Source of the DNA: an uncultured Erythrobacter sp.
GTDB taxonomy: Bacteria; Pseudomonadota; Alphaproteobacteria; Sphingomonadales; Sphingomonadaceae
NCBI GenBank assembly: GCA_947494705.1
Contig: CANLVN010000001.1
Span: 186,001-250,000 of the forward strand
Reading direction: 5' to 3'
DNA length: 64,000 nt
Made by a program: the position numbers and the translations under genes. The notes beneath the pieces are model-generated. The model had not been told where the DNA came from, ran no database searches, and saw only the letters and a list, made by a program, of their open reading frames with translations. The stretch's first letter is position 1; each line of letters opens with the position of its first letter. Positions 1-8,218 of the stretch are shown one piece after another.

Positions 1-352
1 GTCCGAAGCCTGTGCGGTCGAGGACGACCTGCAATCGCATGGTCGGACGATCTTGGGCGTCGGGCATGTCGGAAGACTGGCTGTCCTGAGCCATATCGTC
101 GTCGCTGGATGCGGTATCCTCGCCATTGTCGCTATCCTGGCTCAGATAACGCTCGTCATTCGAGGCCATCGAGTCGGCTAGGTTGTCCTCGCTATAGGTT
201 TCATAGCCGTAGTCAGGCGTCGCTTGCTGCTCGGCGACCTGGGCGCTGTCCGCGTTATCATCTTCGGATTCGAAGGTGCACGCGGCGACCAGCGAAGCGG
301 CGCTGGCAGCGAGAAGGAGGTTGCGAATGGTGGGCGATTTGAATGAGGTCAT
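1..352 (-). CDS. Lipoprotein, possibly the N-terminus of an L,D-transpeptidase (truncated by window edge)
   Basis: The reading frame opens at an ATG at 350-352 with GGAG just upstream and runs off the left edge of the window. The first residues form a lipoprotein signal: a short basic start, a hydrophobic run and a lipobox ending LVAAC (Cys about residue 21). It is followed by a long stretch rich in Asp, Glu, Ser and Gln, then a segment reading LQVVLDRTGFG. That segment resembles the peptidoglycan-binding-like module found before the catalytic domain of sphingomonad L,D-transpeptidases, but the catalytic part lies outside the window. Lipoprotein status is well supported; the enzyme assignment is inference. 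Confidence 0.6.
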   Translation of the reverse strand, partial: MTSFKSPTIRNLLLAASAASLVAACTFESEDDNADSAQVAEQQATPDYGYETYSEDNLADSMASNDERYLSQDSDNGEDTASSDDDMAQDSQSSDMPDAQDRPTMRLQVVLDRTGFG

Positions 353-411
353 CGGGGCATTTCTCCAGGGTTTACTGGAACAATGCGCACGGGACCACTT
401 GGCTCCCGGTT

Positions 412-1047
412 TCAGCTTCCGGCGATGACCTTTTGGAAGGCTTTGACGGCCACAACCTCATCCGCATTCCAAACCGCGCCCGATACGGCGAGAAAATCTG
501 TGCCTGCCTCGACCAGCGGTCCGCAATTGGCCGGCGTGATGCCGCCGATGGCAACGACCGGAATTTCGAACAGCTTGACCCACCATTCAATGATGTCGAG
601 CGTCGGACGTTCGGCATCGCCCTTGTCTTTCGTGGCGCTTTCGAAAAACGCACCGAAGGCGACGTAGTCCGCCCCGGCCTCACCTGCTTCCATCGCAAGG
701 TGTTTGCTGGCGTGGCAGGTCACCCCGATCTGCGCCTCGCGTCCCAGTTCTTCGCGGGCTTCTTTAGGATCGCCATCGTCCTGCCCAAGATGCACGCCGT
801 CCGCGCGCAGTCGCTTTGCCAGTGCTACGCTGTCGTTGACTATGAAGGCGACCTCGTGCGCAGCGCAGATCGCCTGCAGTGGTTCGGCGAGCCGCGCGGC
901 TTCGTGCTGATCCATCCCTTTCACGCGAAACTGAAAGGCCGCGACAACCCCCTTACCCGCCGACAGCGCGCGTTCGAGCCGCTGCGGGAACTCCCCGCCC
1001 ACTTCGGGCGGAGAGATCAGGTAGAGCTGGGTACCGGGATCGGACAA
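412..1047 (-). CDS. thiE: Thiamine phosphate synthase
   Basis: Joins the thiazole and pyrimidine halves of thiamine to give thiamine phosphate in the cytoplasm. The protein (about 211 aa) has the TIM-barrel signatures of the TenI/ThiE family: GVHLGQDD in the middle, a GADYVAFGAFF strand, and the phosphate-binding IGGI before a final helix. No ATG is available. A TTG at 1047 places the start just upstream of fba's stop codon; another TTG at 1101 would give an 18-residue longer protein overlapping fba further. It is the last gene of the tkt-gap-pgk-fba unit. A hairpin without a T-run at 390-408 lies just past its stop and may end the transcript. Confidence 0.88.
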   Translation of the reverse strand: MSDPGTQLYLISPPEVGGEFPQRLERALSAGKGVVAAFQFRVKGMDQHEAARLAEPLQAICAAHEVAFIVNDSVALAKRLRADGVHLGQDDGDPKEAREELGREAQIGVTCHASKHLAMEAGEAGADYVAFGAFFESATKDKGDAERPTLDIIEWWVKLFEIPVVAIGGITPANCGPLVEAGTDFLAVSGAVWNADEVVAVKAFQKVIAGS

Positions 1048-1054
1048 GTGGGCC

Positions 1055-1945
1055 TTACCCCGCAGCGCTGGCAGCGGCGATCTTGTCGATGGCCTTGCCA
1101 AGCGTACCGTCGAATTCCTCGTCCGACTGGTCCTTGCGCAGGTCCTGCAACAGCCCGCGCGAGAAGCTGGCGATCATTCCCGGGTTCTTCGACAAGTGCT
1201 CGCACGCATCTTCGGTCGAATATCCGCCCGACAGCGCCACGACGCGCAGCACATTGGGATGCTCGATCAGCGTGGTGTAATGGCCGGGACGTGCAGGGAT
1301 CGAGAGCTTGAGCATCACCTTGCGACCTTCGGGCAGTGCGTCGAGACCCTTCTGGATTTCTGCGAGAAGGATGTCCTCGCCCTGGGCGCGGTCGTCTGCA
1401 TTGATGTCGTATTCTGGCTCCAGCATCGGCATCAGTCCGGCATCGGCGATCGTATTGCCGACTTCGAATTGCTGGGCGACGACGGCTGCGATCCCTTCGG
1501 CATTGGCCGACTTGATAACCGAGCGCATCTTGGTGCCGAACATCCCCTTGGCGACAGATTTCTCGAGCAGCGCGGGCAGCTTGTCGAGCGGCTTCATCAG
1601 CTGCACGCCGTTCGCCTCGTCCTCTAGTCCCTGGTCGACCTTGATGAAGGGAACGATGCCGCGCGCTTTCAGGGCTTCGGCGGTCGGCTTGCCATCGACA
1701 TCGCCGTCCATGGTCTTCTCGAACAGGATCGCTCCGATGACCTTGCCACTGCCGAAGCACGGCGAGGTTATAACCCGGCTGCGCATCGCGTGGATCGCGG
1801 CAAACATCGCGTCGTCGCCCGACCATTCGCTGTCCTCGACACCATATCCGCGCAGCGCCTTGGGGGTGGAGCCGCCCGACTGGTCGAGCGCTGCGATAAA
1901 GCCATCACCGTTGGCGATCTGGCGGGTCATCTGTTCGTGATTCAT
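1055..1945 (-). CDS. fba: Class I fructose-bisphosphate aldolase
   Basis: Cleaves fructose 1,6-bisphosphate to dihydroxyacetone phosphate and glyceraldehyde 3-phosphate. The 296-aa protein is a short bacterial class I (Schiff-base) aldolase: it begins with the region containing ALDQSGGSTPKAL, has KVDQGLED in the middle and a KLSIPARPG strand that carries the predicted catalytic lysine, then a LSGGYS phosphate-binding loop. There is no class II zinc motif. The start is an ATG at 1943-1945. It lies in a minus-strand series after tkt, gap, pgk and a thioesterase gene, so it fits lower glycolysis/gluconeogenesis and the pentose phosphate route. Confidence 0.93.
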   Translation of the reverse strand: MNHEQMTRQIANGDGFIAALDQSGGSTPKALRGYGVEDSEWSGDDAMFAAIHAMRSRVITSPCFGSGKVIGAILFEKTMDGDVDGKPTAEALKARGIVPFIKVDQGLEDEANGVQLMKPLDKLPALLEKSVAKGMFGTKMRSVIKSANAEGIAAVVAQQFEVGNTIADAGLMPMLEPEYDINADDRAQGEDILLAEIQKGLDALPEGRKVMLKLSIPARPGHYTTLIEHPNVLRVVALSGGYSTEDACEHLSKNPGMIASFSRGLLQDLRKDQSDEEFDGTLGKAIDKIAAASAAG

Positions 1946-2032
1946 GCGGAGAGGTTCCTCATCAATTCAGTCGTATGAAGGTGTTGCGCAGGCTTTAGCC
2001 AGCAGGCTGCGACCGGGCAACCGCCCAGGGGA

Positions 2033-2500
2033 TCAGTTTCGTGGCCTGATTTTGCGAATGATTCCGGTGAAGCTGAGAACCGGGGCGCCGTCGCCCGTGA
2101 TCATCCCCCGCACGAAGACCGTCTTGCCCCCGCCGCGTGTGACCTCGCCGCGCGCCTCGATCAGCGTGCCCGGACCTGCACCGCCGAGAAAATCGCCGGA
2201 AAGGTTGACCGTAACGCCGTGGCTGCCGTTCATCTCGTCCGAAGCAATCGAGAAAAGTGCGAAATCGGCGAAGGTCATCAGGCAACCTCCATGGATGCTC
2301 CCGACACCGTTCATGTGGCGGTCCTCGGCGCGAAAAGCGGCCAGAAAGGAACCATCGGGCTCACGCCGCTGGTAGAACGGACCGGCCTGCGTTTCATAGG
2401 CGTCATGCGCCCAGTAACCCCATCCGGCGAACTCGCCTTCGGTCTGCGTCGAGGGTGCGCCGTGCGTGACGGCGCCGGTATCATTGCCCGCCTCGCTCAT
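2033..2500 (-). CDS. PaaI-family hotdog thioesterase
   Basis: A 155-aa hotdog-fold protein of the acyl-CoA thioesterase (PaaI) type. The central segment [17 protein letters not shown] matches the HGG active-site loop of that family, followed by the [20 protein letters not shown] strand region. The start ATG at 2498-2500 overlaps the TGA stop of pgk in an ATGA tetranucleotide, so it is almost certainly translated by coupling from pgk. A longer open frame exists upstream but lies inside pgk. The substrate cannot be read from sequence; its place inside a glycolytic operon is curious. Confidence 0.85.
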   Translation of the reverse strand: MSEAGNDTGAVTHGAPSTQTEGEFAGWGYWAHDAYETQAGPFYQRREPDGSFLAAFRAEDRHMNGVGSIHGGCLMTFADFALFSIASDEMNGSHGVTVNLSGDFLGGAGPGTLIEARGEVTRGGGKTVFVRGMITGDGAPVLSFTGIIRKIRPRN

Positions 2501-3696
2501 GCTTCCAGCGCCGCAACGCCGGGAAGTTCCTTGCCTTCCATCCATTCAAGGAATGCGCCGCCGGCGGTCGAGATGTAGGTGACCTCGTCGGTCACGCCAG
2601 CCTGTGCGAGCGCGGCGACCGTATCCCCTCCACCGGCCACGCTGATGAGCGAGCCTTCCTGCGTCAGAGCGGCAGCATGGCGGGCAAGCGCAACGGTGGC
2701 GGTGTCGAACGGCTCGGTCTCGAACGCGCCCAGGGGGCCGTTCCACACCAGCGTGCGGCAGGTCTTGAGCACATCGGCCAGCGCTTCGGTCGCTTGCGGG
2801 CCGATGTCGAGGATCATTTCGTCCGCAGCAACTTCGTGGACATTGCAGGTTCGCAGGGAATCCGGGTTTTCGGCGAATTCCTTGGCCACCACCACGTCAT
2901 AGGGCAGGTGCACGGTGCAGCCTGCATGGTCGGCCTCGTCCATGATCTTCGAAGCGGTATCGGTGAGGTCGTGCTCGCACAGGCTCTTGCCCACATCGAC
3001 GCCGCGCGCGGCGAGGAAGGTGTTCGCCATGCCGCCGCCGATGATGAGATGCTGTACGCGGCCCACCAGGTTTTCAAGGACGGCCAGCTTGGTTGATACC
3101 TTCGCCCCGCCAACCACCGCCGCCACCGGCTGCTCGGGCGAGCCGAGCGCCGCATCGAGCGCCTTGAGTTCGGCTTCCATGGCACGCCCCGCATAGGATG
3201 GCAGGTAATGCGCCACTCCCTCGGTAGAAGCATGGGCACGGTGCGCGGCACTGAAGGCATCGTTGACGTAAAAATCGCCATGCGAGGCAATCGCCTGAGC
3301 GAGGTTGGGATCGTTCTCCTCCTCGCCCGGCCAGAAGCGCGTGTTGTCGAGCAGCCCGATGTCGCCGGGACGCAGGATGCCGAGCGACTGCTCGACCACA
3401 GGGCCTGCGATCTCGGGGATGAACATGATCTCCTTGCCCAGCACTTCCTCGACATCGCCCTGCACAAAGCTGGTCGAAAGCACGCTGGAACGCATACCGC
3501 CCGGCCGCCCGAAATGCGCGAGCAGCAGAACCTTCGCACCGTTGTCGCACAGTTCGAGGATCGTAGGCTTGACCGCTTCAACGCGCGTCACGTCGGTCGC
3601 AGACCCGTCCTTCATGGGCAGGTTGAGATCGACGCGAACGAGCGCGACCTTGCCGGTCACGTCTCCGAGATCATCGAGGGTCTTGAATTGGCTCAC
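2497..3696 (-). CDS. pgk: Phosphoglycerate kinase
   Basis: Interconverts 1,3-bisphosphoglycerate plus ADP and 3-phosphoglycerate plus ATP. The protein (399 aa) shows [12 protein letters not shown] at the N-terminus, the basic patch [34 protein letters not shown], the nucleotide loop region WNGPLGAFE and the C-terminal [11 protein letters not shown]. Starts are GTG: three occur close together at 3714, 3699 and 3696. GGAG sits 5 to 8 bases before the last two, so the start is placed at 3696. Downstream it overlaps the thioesterase gene by four bases. Confidence 0.95.
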   Translation of the reverse strand: MSQFKTLDDLGDVTGKVALVRVDLNLPMKDGSATDVTRVEAVKPTILELCDNGAKVLLLAHFGRPGGMRSSVLSTSFVQGDVEEVLGKEIMFIPEIAGPVVEQSLGILRPGDIGLLDNTRFWPGEEENDPNLAQAIASHGDFYVNDAFSAAHRAHASTEGVAHYLPSYAGRAMEAELKALDAALGSPEQPVAAVVGGAKVSTKLAVLENLVGRVQHLIIGGGMANTFLAARGVDVGKSLCEHDLTDTASKIMDEADHAGCTVHLPYDVVVAKEFAENPDSLRTCNVHEVAADEMILDIGPQATEALADVLKTCRTLVWNGPLGAFETEPFDTATVALARHAAALTQEGSLISVAGGGDTVAALAQAGVTDEVTYISTAGGAFLEWMEGKELPGVAALEA

Positions 3697-3713
3697 CACA
3701 ATTACTCCGCTCA

Positions 3714-3790
3714 CCCTGAGCTTGCCAAAGGGCGTTCTTACTGTTTCGCGCTGCGCCTGAAGGAAAAGCGGTCCTTCGACAAGCTAGGGA
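3714..3790. repeat. Palindromic intergenic repeat (sphingomonad REP-like element)
   Basis: Between gap and pgk lie two arms, CCCTGAGCTTGCCAAAGG (3714-3731) and CCTTCGACAAGCTAGGGA (3773-3790), that are imperfect reverse complements separated by about 41 bases. The core words AGCTTG..AAGG and CCTTCGACAAGCT resemble a short interspersed palindrome I know from many sphingomonad genomes. Transcribed, it would form a long stem inside the gap-pgk intergenic RNA. Only one copy is seen in this window. Confidence 0.65.
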
Positions 3791-3809
3791 CGAACGAAGG
3801 CCTATCTGG

Positions 3810-4817
3810 CTAGAGGAACTTCGCCATCACGCCCGCAGTGTCGATCATGCGGTTGGAGAAGCCCCATTCATTGTCGTACCACGACACGACTCGCGCCAGC
3901 TTCCCTTCCATCACGCTCGTCTCGAGACTGTCGACGGTCGAGCTGGCAGGATGGTGGTTGAAGTCGCTGCTGACGAGTGGCTGGTCGGTGTAGTCGAGCA
4001 CGCCCTTCATGCCTCCGTCGGCTGCGGCTTTCAGCGCGGCGTTGAGTTCGTCGGCGCTGGTGTCGCGGCCAGGCGTGAAAACGAGATCGACCAGGCTGAC
4101 ATTGGGCGTCGGCACGCGCACGCTCGATCCGTCAAGCTTGCCCGCGAGTTCAGGCAGCACAAGGCCGACCGCACGCGCAGCGCCAGTGGTGGTCGGGATC
4201 ATGTTCTGCGCCCCACCACGCGCCCGGCGCATGTCGCCATGCATCTGGTCGAGCATGCGCTGGTCGTTGGTGTAGGAGTGGATCGTGGTCATGAAGCCAC
4301 GCTCGATGCCCACGGTGTCGTTCAGCACCTTGGCCACCGGCGAGAGGCAGTTGGTGGTGCAACTCGCATTGGAAACGATCACGTTTTCGGCGGTCAGCGT
4401 TTCATGGTTCACGCCATAGACGATCGTGGCCGTTACGTTCTTGGCCGGGGCCGAGATCAGCACGCGCTTCGCGCCCGCTTTCAGATGCGGCTCGCAGGCC
4501 TCGTGGCTCTGGAAGAAGCCGGTGCATTCCAGCACGATGTCGATGCCCTGATCGGCATGGGGCAGGTCGCCTGGATCACGCTCCGAAGTAACTGCGATGC
4601 TCTTGCCGTTCACCACCATCGCGCCATCGGAAACCTCGACGCTGCCGGGGAATCGGCCATGGGTCGAATCATACTGGAACAGCAGAGCGTTGGACTTCGT
4701 GTCCGCGAGGTCGTTGATCGAAACCAGATCCAGATCGTGATCGTCACGCTCGAGAATTGCGCGTGCAACCAGCCGCCCGATGCGACCGAAACCGTTGATG
4801 GCAACTTTGGTGCCCAT
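3810..4817 (-). CDS. gap: Glyceraldehyde-3-phosphate dehydrogenase, type I
   Basis: Oxidises and phosphorylates glyceraldehyde 3-phosphate with NAD. The 335-aa protein has the Rossmann start INGFGRIGRLVARA, the catalytic SNASCTTNCLSP motif, HSYTNDQRMLD, RVPTPNVSLVDLV and the C-terminal VSWYDNEWGFSNRM, all at normal spacing. The Asp in SINDLAD after the second strand suggests NAD rather than NADP use. The ATG start at 4815-4817 is preceded by AGGAG. It follows tkt by 15 bases and precedes pgk, with the palindromic repeat in between. Confidence 0.96.
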   Translation of the reverse strand: MGTKVAINGFGRIGRLVARAILERDDHDLDLVSINDLADTKSNALLFQYDSTHGRFPGSVEVSDGAMVVNGKSIAVTSERDPGDLPHADQGIDIVLECTGFFQSHEACEPHLKAGAKRVLISAPAKNVTATIVYGVNHETLTAENVIVSNASCTTNCLSPVAKVLNDTVGIERGFMTTIHSYTNDQRMLDQMHGDMRRARGGAQNMIPTTTGAARAVGLVLPELAGKLDGSSVRVPTPNVSLVDLVFTPGRDTSADELNAALKAAADGGMKGVLDYTDQPLVSSDFNHHPASSTVDSLETSVMEGKLARVVSWYDNEWGFSNRMIDTAGVMAKFL

Positions 4818-4832
4818 GAAAGAAACTCCTGC

Positions 4833-6830
4833 TTAGTTATTCAATTTGTTCTGGATTTCGGGAACGATAGCGTCGGCGGTGAAGCCGAAATGCGCGAACA
4901 GATCGCCTGCCGGGGCCGATGCGCCGAACCGGTCGAGACCGATATTGAGGCCATGTCTGCCGGTATAGCGTTCCCAGCCCATCGTCGCGCCCGCCTCGAT
5001 CGAGACGATCAGAGCGTCTTCGGGAAGCAATTGCGCTTTGTAGTCATCGTCCTGAGCATCGAAAAGCTGCGTGCACGGCATCGAAATGACCGCGGTGCCT
5101 ATGCCAGCCTCCTCCAGCTTCTCGGCGCATTCGACCGCCAGCGAAACTTCGCTGCCACTCGCGACCAGCACGACCTGGCGATCGAGCGCCGAGGCACGCA
5201 GCAGATAGCCGCCTTTGGCGCAGCGATTTGTCTCGCCTGTCCATTCGGCATCGCCCTCCCCGCGCAGTTGCGGCAGACCCTGACGCGAAAGCGCGAGCAC
5301 CGAGGGCGTATCCTCCGATTTCAGCGCGAGCGCCCAGCACTCGGCGGTCTCGATCGTGTCGCACGGCCGGTAGGTGTTCAGATTCGGGATGAGGCGCAGG
5401 CTCATCAATTGTTCGATTGGCTGGTGCGTTGGCCCGTCCTCACCAAGGCCGATGCTGTCATGGGTCATGACATAGACGACCTGCGTTTTCTGCAGTGCGG
5501 ACAGGCGGATCGCGTTACGGCAATAGTCGGAGAAGATCAGGAACGTCCCGCCATAGGGCACGATCCCGCCATGCAGTGACATCCCGTTCATCGCAGCCGC
5601 CATGCCGAATTCGCGGATGCCGTAATAGACATAGCGACCCGAATAATCGTCTGCGGTCATCATCTCGGTCGCCGGCGTCTTGGTGTTGTTCGAGCCGGTA
5701 AGGTCCGCCGATCCACCGATCATTTGCGGCAGCGTCTCGGTCAGCGGGCCTAGCGCCATCTCGCTGGCCTTGCGGGTCGCGACCTTCTGCGGTTCGAGCG
5801 CAAGCGAGCGAATGTGACCCTGGATCGCCGTGTCGACGTGATCGACCACGCCAGCCATCTGGCTATCGAATGCCTCCTTCTGGCTGGAGCTGTTGAGCCG
5901 GTTCTCCCATTCGCCGTGTTCGCGGCGACCACGCTCTCCTGTGGAGCGCCAATCGACGAGGATTTGCTCGGGCACTTCGAAAGGTTCCGCCGACCAGCCC
6001 AGTTCGTCGCGGGCCGCAGCGATCTCGTCCACTCCCAGTGGTGCGCCGTGCGTTGCGCTGGTGCCCTGCTTGTTGGGAGCACCCTTTCCGATCACGGTCT
6101 TGCACGCGACAAGCGAGGGTCGCGGATCGGCCTTGGCCTCCTCGATAGCGCGCTCGATATCTTCGAAATCGTGGCCGTCGCATTCGCACACATGCCATCC
6201 CGTCGCCTCGTAGCGGGCATGGATGTTCTCGCTGGTCGAAAGGTCGGTCGTGCCGTCGATGGTGATGGCGTTGTCGTCCCACAGAACGATCAGCTGGCCG
6301 AGATTGAGATGCCCCGCGAGCCCGATCGCTTCGTGATTGATCCCTTCCATCAGACAGCCATCGCCAGCAATCACCCATGTGCGGTGATTGACGAGGTCGT
6401 CCCCGAATGTCGCGTTGAGGTGACGCTCGGCCATTGCCATGCCCACACCCATGGCCAGCCCCTGACCCAGCGGACCGGTGGTGCATTCGACGCCGTCGAT
6501 CAGGAAGTTTTCCGGGTGGCCTGCACACGGGCTGCCCAGCTGGCGGAAGTTGGCGATGTCTTCCATCGTCGGGCGCGCATAGCCCGACAGATGAAGTATC
6601 GAGTAAATCAGCATCGAGCCGTGACCCGCCGAAAGTACGAAACGGTCGCGGTCGGCCCAGTCGGGACGACCCGGATCGAATTTCAGGTGGCGATCGAACA
6701 GGACGGTCGCGACATCGGCCATACCCATCGGCATGCCCGGATGACCGGAATTGGCGGCCTGCACCGCGTCCATCGAGAGAGCTCGGATGGCGTTGGCCAT
6801 CGGCTGGAGGCGGTTGGCGTCAATACTCAT
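4833..6830 (-). CDS. tkt: Transketolase
   Basis: Thiamine-diphosphate enzyme that moves two-carbon units in the pentose phosphate pathway. The 665-aa protein has the usual three domains: an N-terminal part with SGHPGMPMGMA and AGHGSMLIYS, the ThDP/Mg motif GDGCLMEGINHEA, the middle part with YGIREFGMAAAMNG and THDSIGLGEDGPTHQP, and the C-terminal domain. The start is set at ATG 6828-6830 (protein starts MSIDANRL); the open frame continues upstream but that part looks non-coding. It is the first gene of the minus-strand central-carbon unit and diverges from the zapA group. Confidence 0.95.
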   Translation of the reverse strand: MSIDANRLQPMANAIRALSMDAVQAANSGHPGMPMGMADVATVLFDRHLKFDPGRPDWADRDRFVLSAGHGSMLIYSILHLSGYARPTMEDIANFRQLGSPCAGHPENFLIDGVECTTGPLGQGLAMGVGMAMAERHLNATFGDDLVNHRTWVIAGDGCLMEGINHEAIGLAGHLNLGQLIVLWDDNAITIDGTTDLSTSENIHARYEATGWHVCECDGHDFEDIERAIEEAKADPRPSLVACKTVIGKGAPNKQGTSATHGAPLGVDEIAAARDELGWSAEPFEVPEQILVDWRSTGERGRREHGEWENRLNSSSQKEAFDSQMAGVVDHVDTAIQGHIRSLALEPQKVATRKASEMALGPLTETLPQMIGGSADLTGSNNTKTPATEMMTADDYSGRYVYYGIREFGMAAAMNGMSLHGGIVPYGGTFLIFSDYCRNAIRLSALQKTQVVYVMTHDSIGLGEDGPTHQPIEQLMSLRLIPNLNTYRPCDTIETAECWALALKSEDTPSVLALSRQGLPQLRGEGDAEWTGETNRCAKGGYLLRASALDRQVVLVASGSEVSLAVECAEKLEEAGIGTAVISMPCTQLFDAQDDDYKAQLLPEDALIVSIEAGATMGWERYTGRHGLNIGLDRFGASAPAGDLFAHFGFTADAIVPEIQNKLNN

Positions 6831-7051
6831 CGCAAGCGAGGCTCCTGCTGGTGCGCTCTGGACGACGCACTCTGGTCGCGTGGGGACAGGCGATTCGAGC
6901 GCCTGCACCGGTGCAAAAGGCCATTGCCGAGCCGGTTGGCGAGGTCAACACTTGGGTCGCCGCGCTCCCCACGCGAGGAGTGTGGCAATGGGCCGGCTCC
7001 AGCATGCATGGTGGCGGGCGAGACCATTTATCAACAGGAACACCCAAGACT

Positions 7052-7079
7052 TTGCGAAATGGCGCAATCTTGGTATTTC
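7052..7079 (+). promoter_or_regulatory. Candidate promoter of the pre-zapA gene
   Basis: TTGCGA at 7052-7057 and TATTTC at 7074-7079 are separated by 16 bases, a plausible -35/-10 pair. Transcription would begin about at 7086, the A of the next gene's ATG. The -35 region overlaps a small inverted repeat, TTGCG and CGCAA separated by six bases (7052-7067). Weak evidence, by eye only. Confidence 0.35.
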
Positions 7080-7085
7080 CCGAAC

Positions 7086-7313
7086 ATGAGCGCAGGGCGT
7101 ATCGAACACGCGATGGCACGGATTACCGCCGCGATGGAGCGGATCGATGCCGCGCGCCCTTCCGACAATTCACAGTCTGCGACACCCCCCGACTCAAAAG
7201 CCGGCTCCGCCAAAGTGCTTGCGCTGGTCAACGCACATGAGAAATTGCGCGAAGAAGTGGCTGATACGATTGGAGAAATAGACGCGCTCATCGAGGAGCT
7301 CGAAGGTGAGTAA
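7086..7313 (+). CDS. Small conserved-looking protein of unknown function upstream of zapA
   Basis: A 75-aa acidic, mostly helical protein beginning MSAGRIEHAMARITAAMERI, with a Pro/Ser-rich break around residues 25-40 and a second helix ending IGEIDALIEELEGE. The two helical halves look able to form a short coiled coil. No Shine-Dalgarno sequence precedes the ATG, and a possible promoter lies so close that the mRNA may be leaderless. It ends six bases before zapA, so the two are likely cotranscribed and it may act with ZapA at the divisome; that is inference from position only. I do not recognise a named family. Confidence 0.65.
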   Translation: MSAGRIEHAMARITAAMERIDAARPSDNSQSATPPDSKAGSAKVLALVNAHEKLREEVADTIGEIDALIEELEGE

Positions 7314-7319
7314 GGCCAG

Positions 7320-7898
7320 ATGAGCAAGGTACGCATCACGGTCGGCCCGCGCAGCTACACGATCAACTGCGCGCCGGAAGACGAGGAAAAGGTTGTTCGC
7401 TTCGGTAAGCTGATCGACGAAAATTACGCCAAGCTCGGCACCGCTCGCGCCGCTCAGGAAGCTGATAACCTCGTCTTTGCCGCGCTGTTCATGGCCGACG
7501 AACTCGACGAGACGAAGCAGGCCGCGAACCGCGCCAAGGTCGAACTCGCGGAATTGCGCGGCGAATTGCAGCGCGCCACGGACGATGCAGCCAACGCCGA
7601 ACGGCGCGCCAAGGCCGAAATGGAAGAGGCCCGCGCAAAATCGGGCAACGGAAAGGCAGAACTGCGTGCCGAGATCGATACCCTGCGAAAGGCCGAAGAG
7701 CGTACACGGCGCGAGAACGAACGATTAAAGGCCGACATAGCCGAACTGCAGGAACGCTCGCGGCACCAGCACGACCTTTTCGGAGGCCCGGCAGAAGATG
7801 CGGCGCATTCCGAAGCCCTTGCCGAAAAGCTCGAAGCGATCGCCCTGCGCGCCGAGCGTGCGGCGACGGCGCTTGAAGGCGGTTCGCAATCACACTAA
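7320..7898 (+). CDS. zapA: Cell division protein ZapA with extended C-terminal coiled coil
   Basis: ZapA binds and bundles FtsZ filaments at the division site. Residues 1 to about 90 match the family: VRITVGPRSYTINCAPEDEEKV, then the helix with LIDENYAKLG and NLVFAALFMADEL. The protein is 192 aa, roughly twice the length of the E. coli protein; the extra part (about 65-165) is a charged heptad-like helix rich in Ala, Glu, Lys and Arg. It is followed by the 6S RNA gene and a 5-FCL gene, the arrangement typical of alphaproteobacteria. Confidence 0.92.
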   Translation: MSKVRITVGPRSYTINCAPEDEEKVVRFGKLIDENYAKLGTARAAQEADNLVFAALFMADELDETKQAANRAKVELAELRGELQRATDDAANAERRAKAEMEEARAKSGNGKAELRAEIDTLRKAEERTRRENERLKADIAELQERSRHQHDLFGGPAEDAAHSEALAEKLEAIALRAERAATALEGGSQSH

Positions 7899-7906
7899 GT
7901 TGGAAG

Positions 7907-8080
7907 ATGGCGGGGCTGCCCGGCACGAGCCAAAGAATATCCCTGAGGCTATAAGCAATCCATAGGGAGCTGTCCCTGTCCGAGTCCACGGGTTCGTCCT
8001 GGGGGCTGGGATACACGGCGCCCACCTGACGTTTTCGCGTCAGAGGATTTCCCGGCAACGACCCATGGTGGTCCCGTCAT
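7907..8080 (+). ncRNA. ssrS: 6S RNA
   Basis: 6S RNA binds sigma-70 RNA polymerase in stationary phase by mimicking an open promoter. The call rests on position (between zapA and the 5-FCL gene, as in other proteobacteria) and on structure. Bases 7907-7920 can pair continuously with 8067-8080, a 14-bp closing stem including G-U pairs, and an inner ATCCC/GGGAT pairing flanks a long unpaired middle, as expected for the central bubble. No credible ORF occupies the stretch. Exact ends are estimates. Confidence 0.8.
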
Positions 8081-8089
8081 TTCTGTTTG

Positions 8090-8111
8090 CGAGAGCGCCT
8101 AAGCGCTCTCG
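8090..8111 (+). terminator. Hairpin terminator-like element after 6S RNA
   Basis: Perfect 9-bp stem CGAGAGCGC/GCGCTCTCG with loop CTAA. No run of T follows, so it may stabilise or process the 6S RNA 3' end rather than act as a classical intrinsic terminator. Confidence 0.5.
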
Positions 8112-8218
8112 TCCTCGCCGGGCGGGAAGGCAACCGCCCATGATGCGAGTGTCCGGTCGAGCTTACGATACACGCTGGGCCGTTTCTTTTTCGTCCTTGC
8201 GTGCTTAGCTAGCAAGAC

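Noticed and set aside
3951..5579. A 542-residue open frame opposite gap and tkt.
   Set aside because: Shadow of two certain genes; no ribosome site and no recognisable motif.
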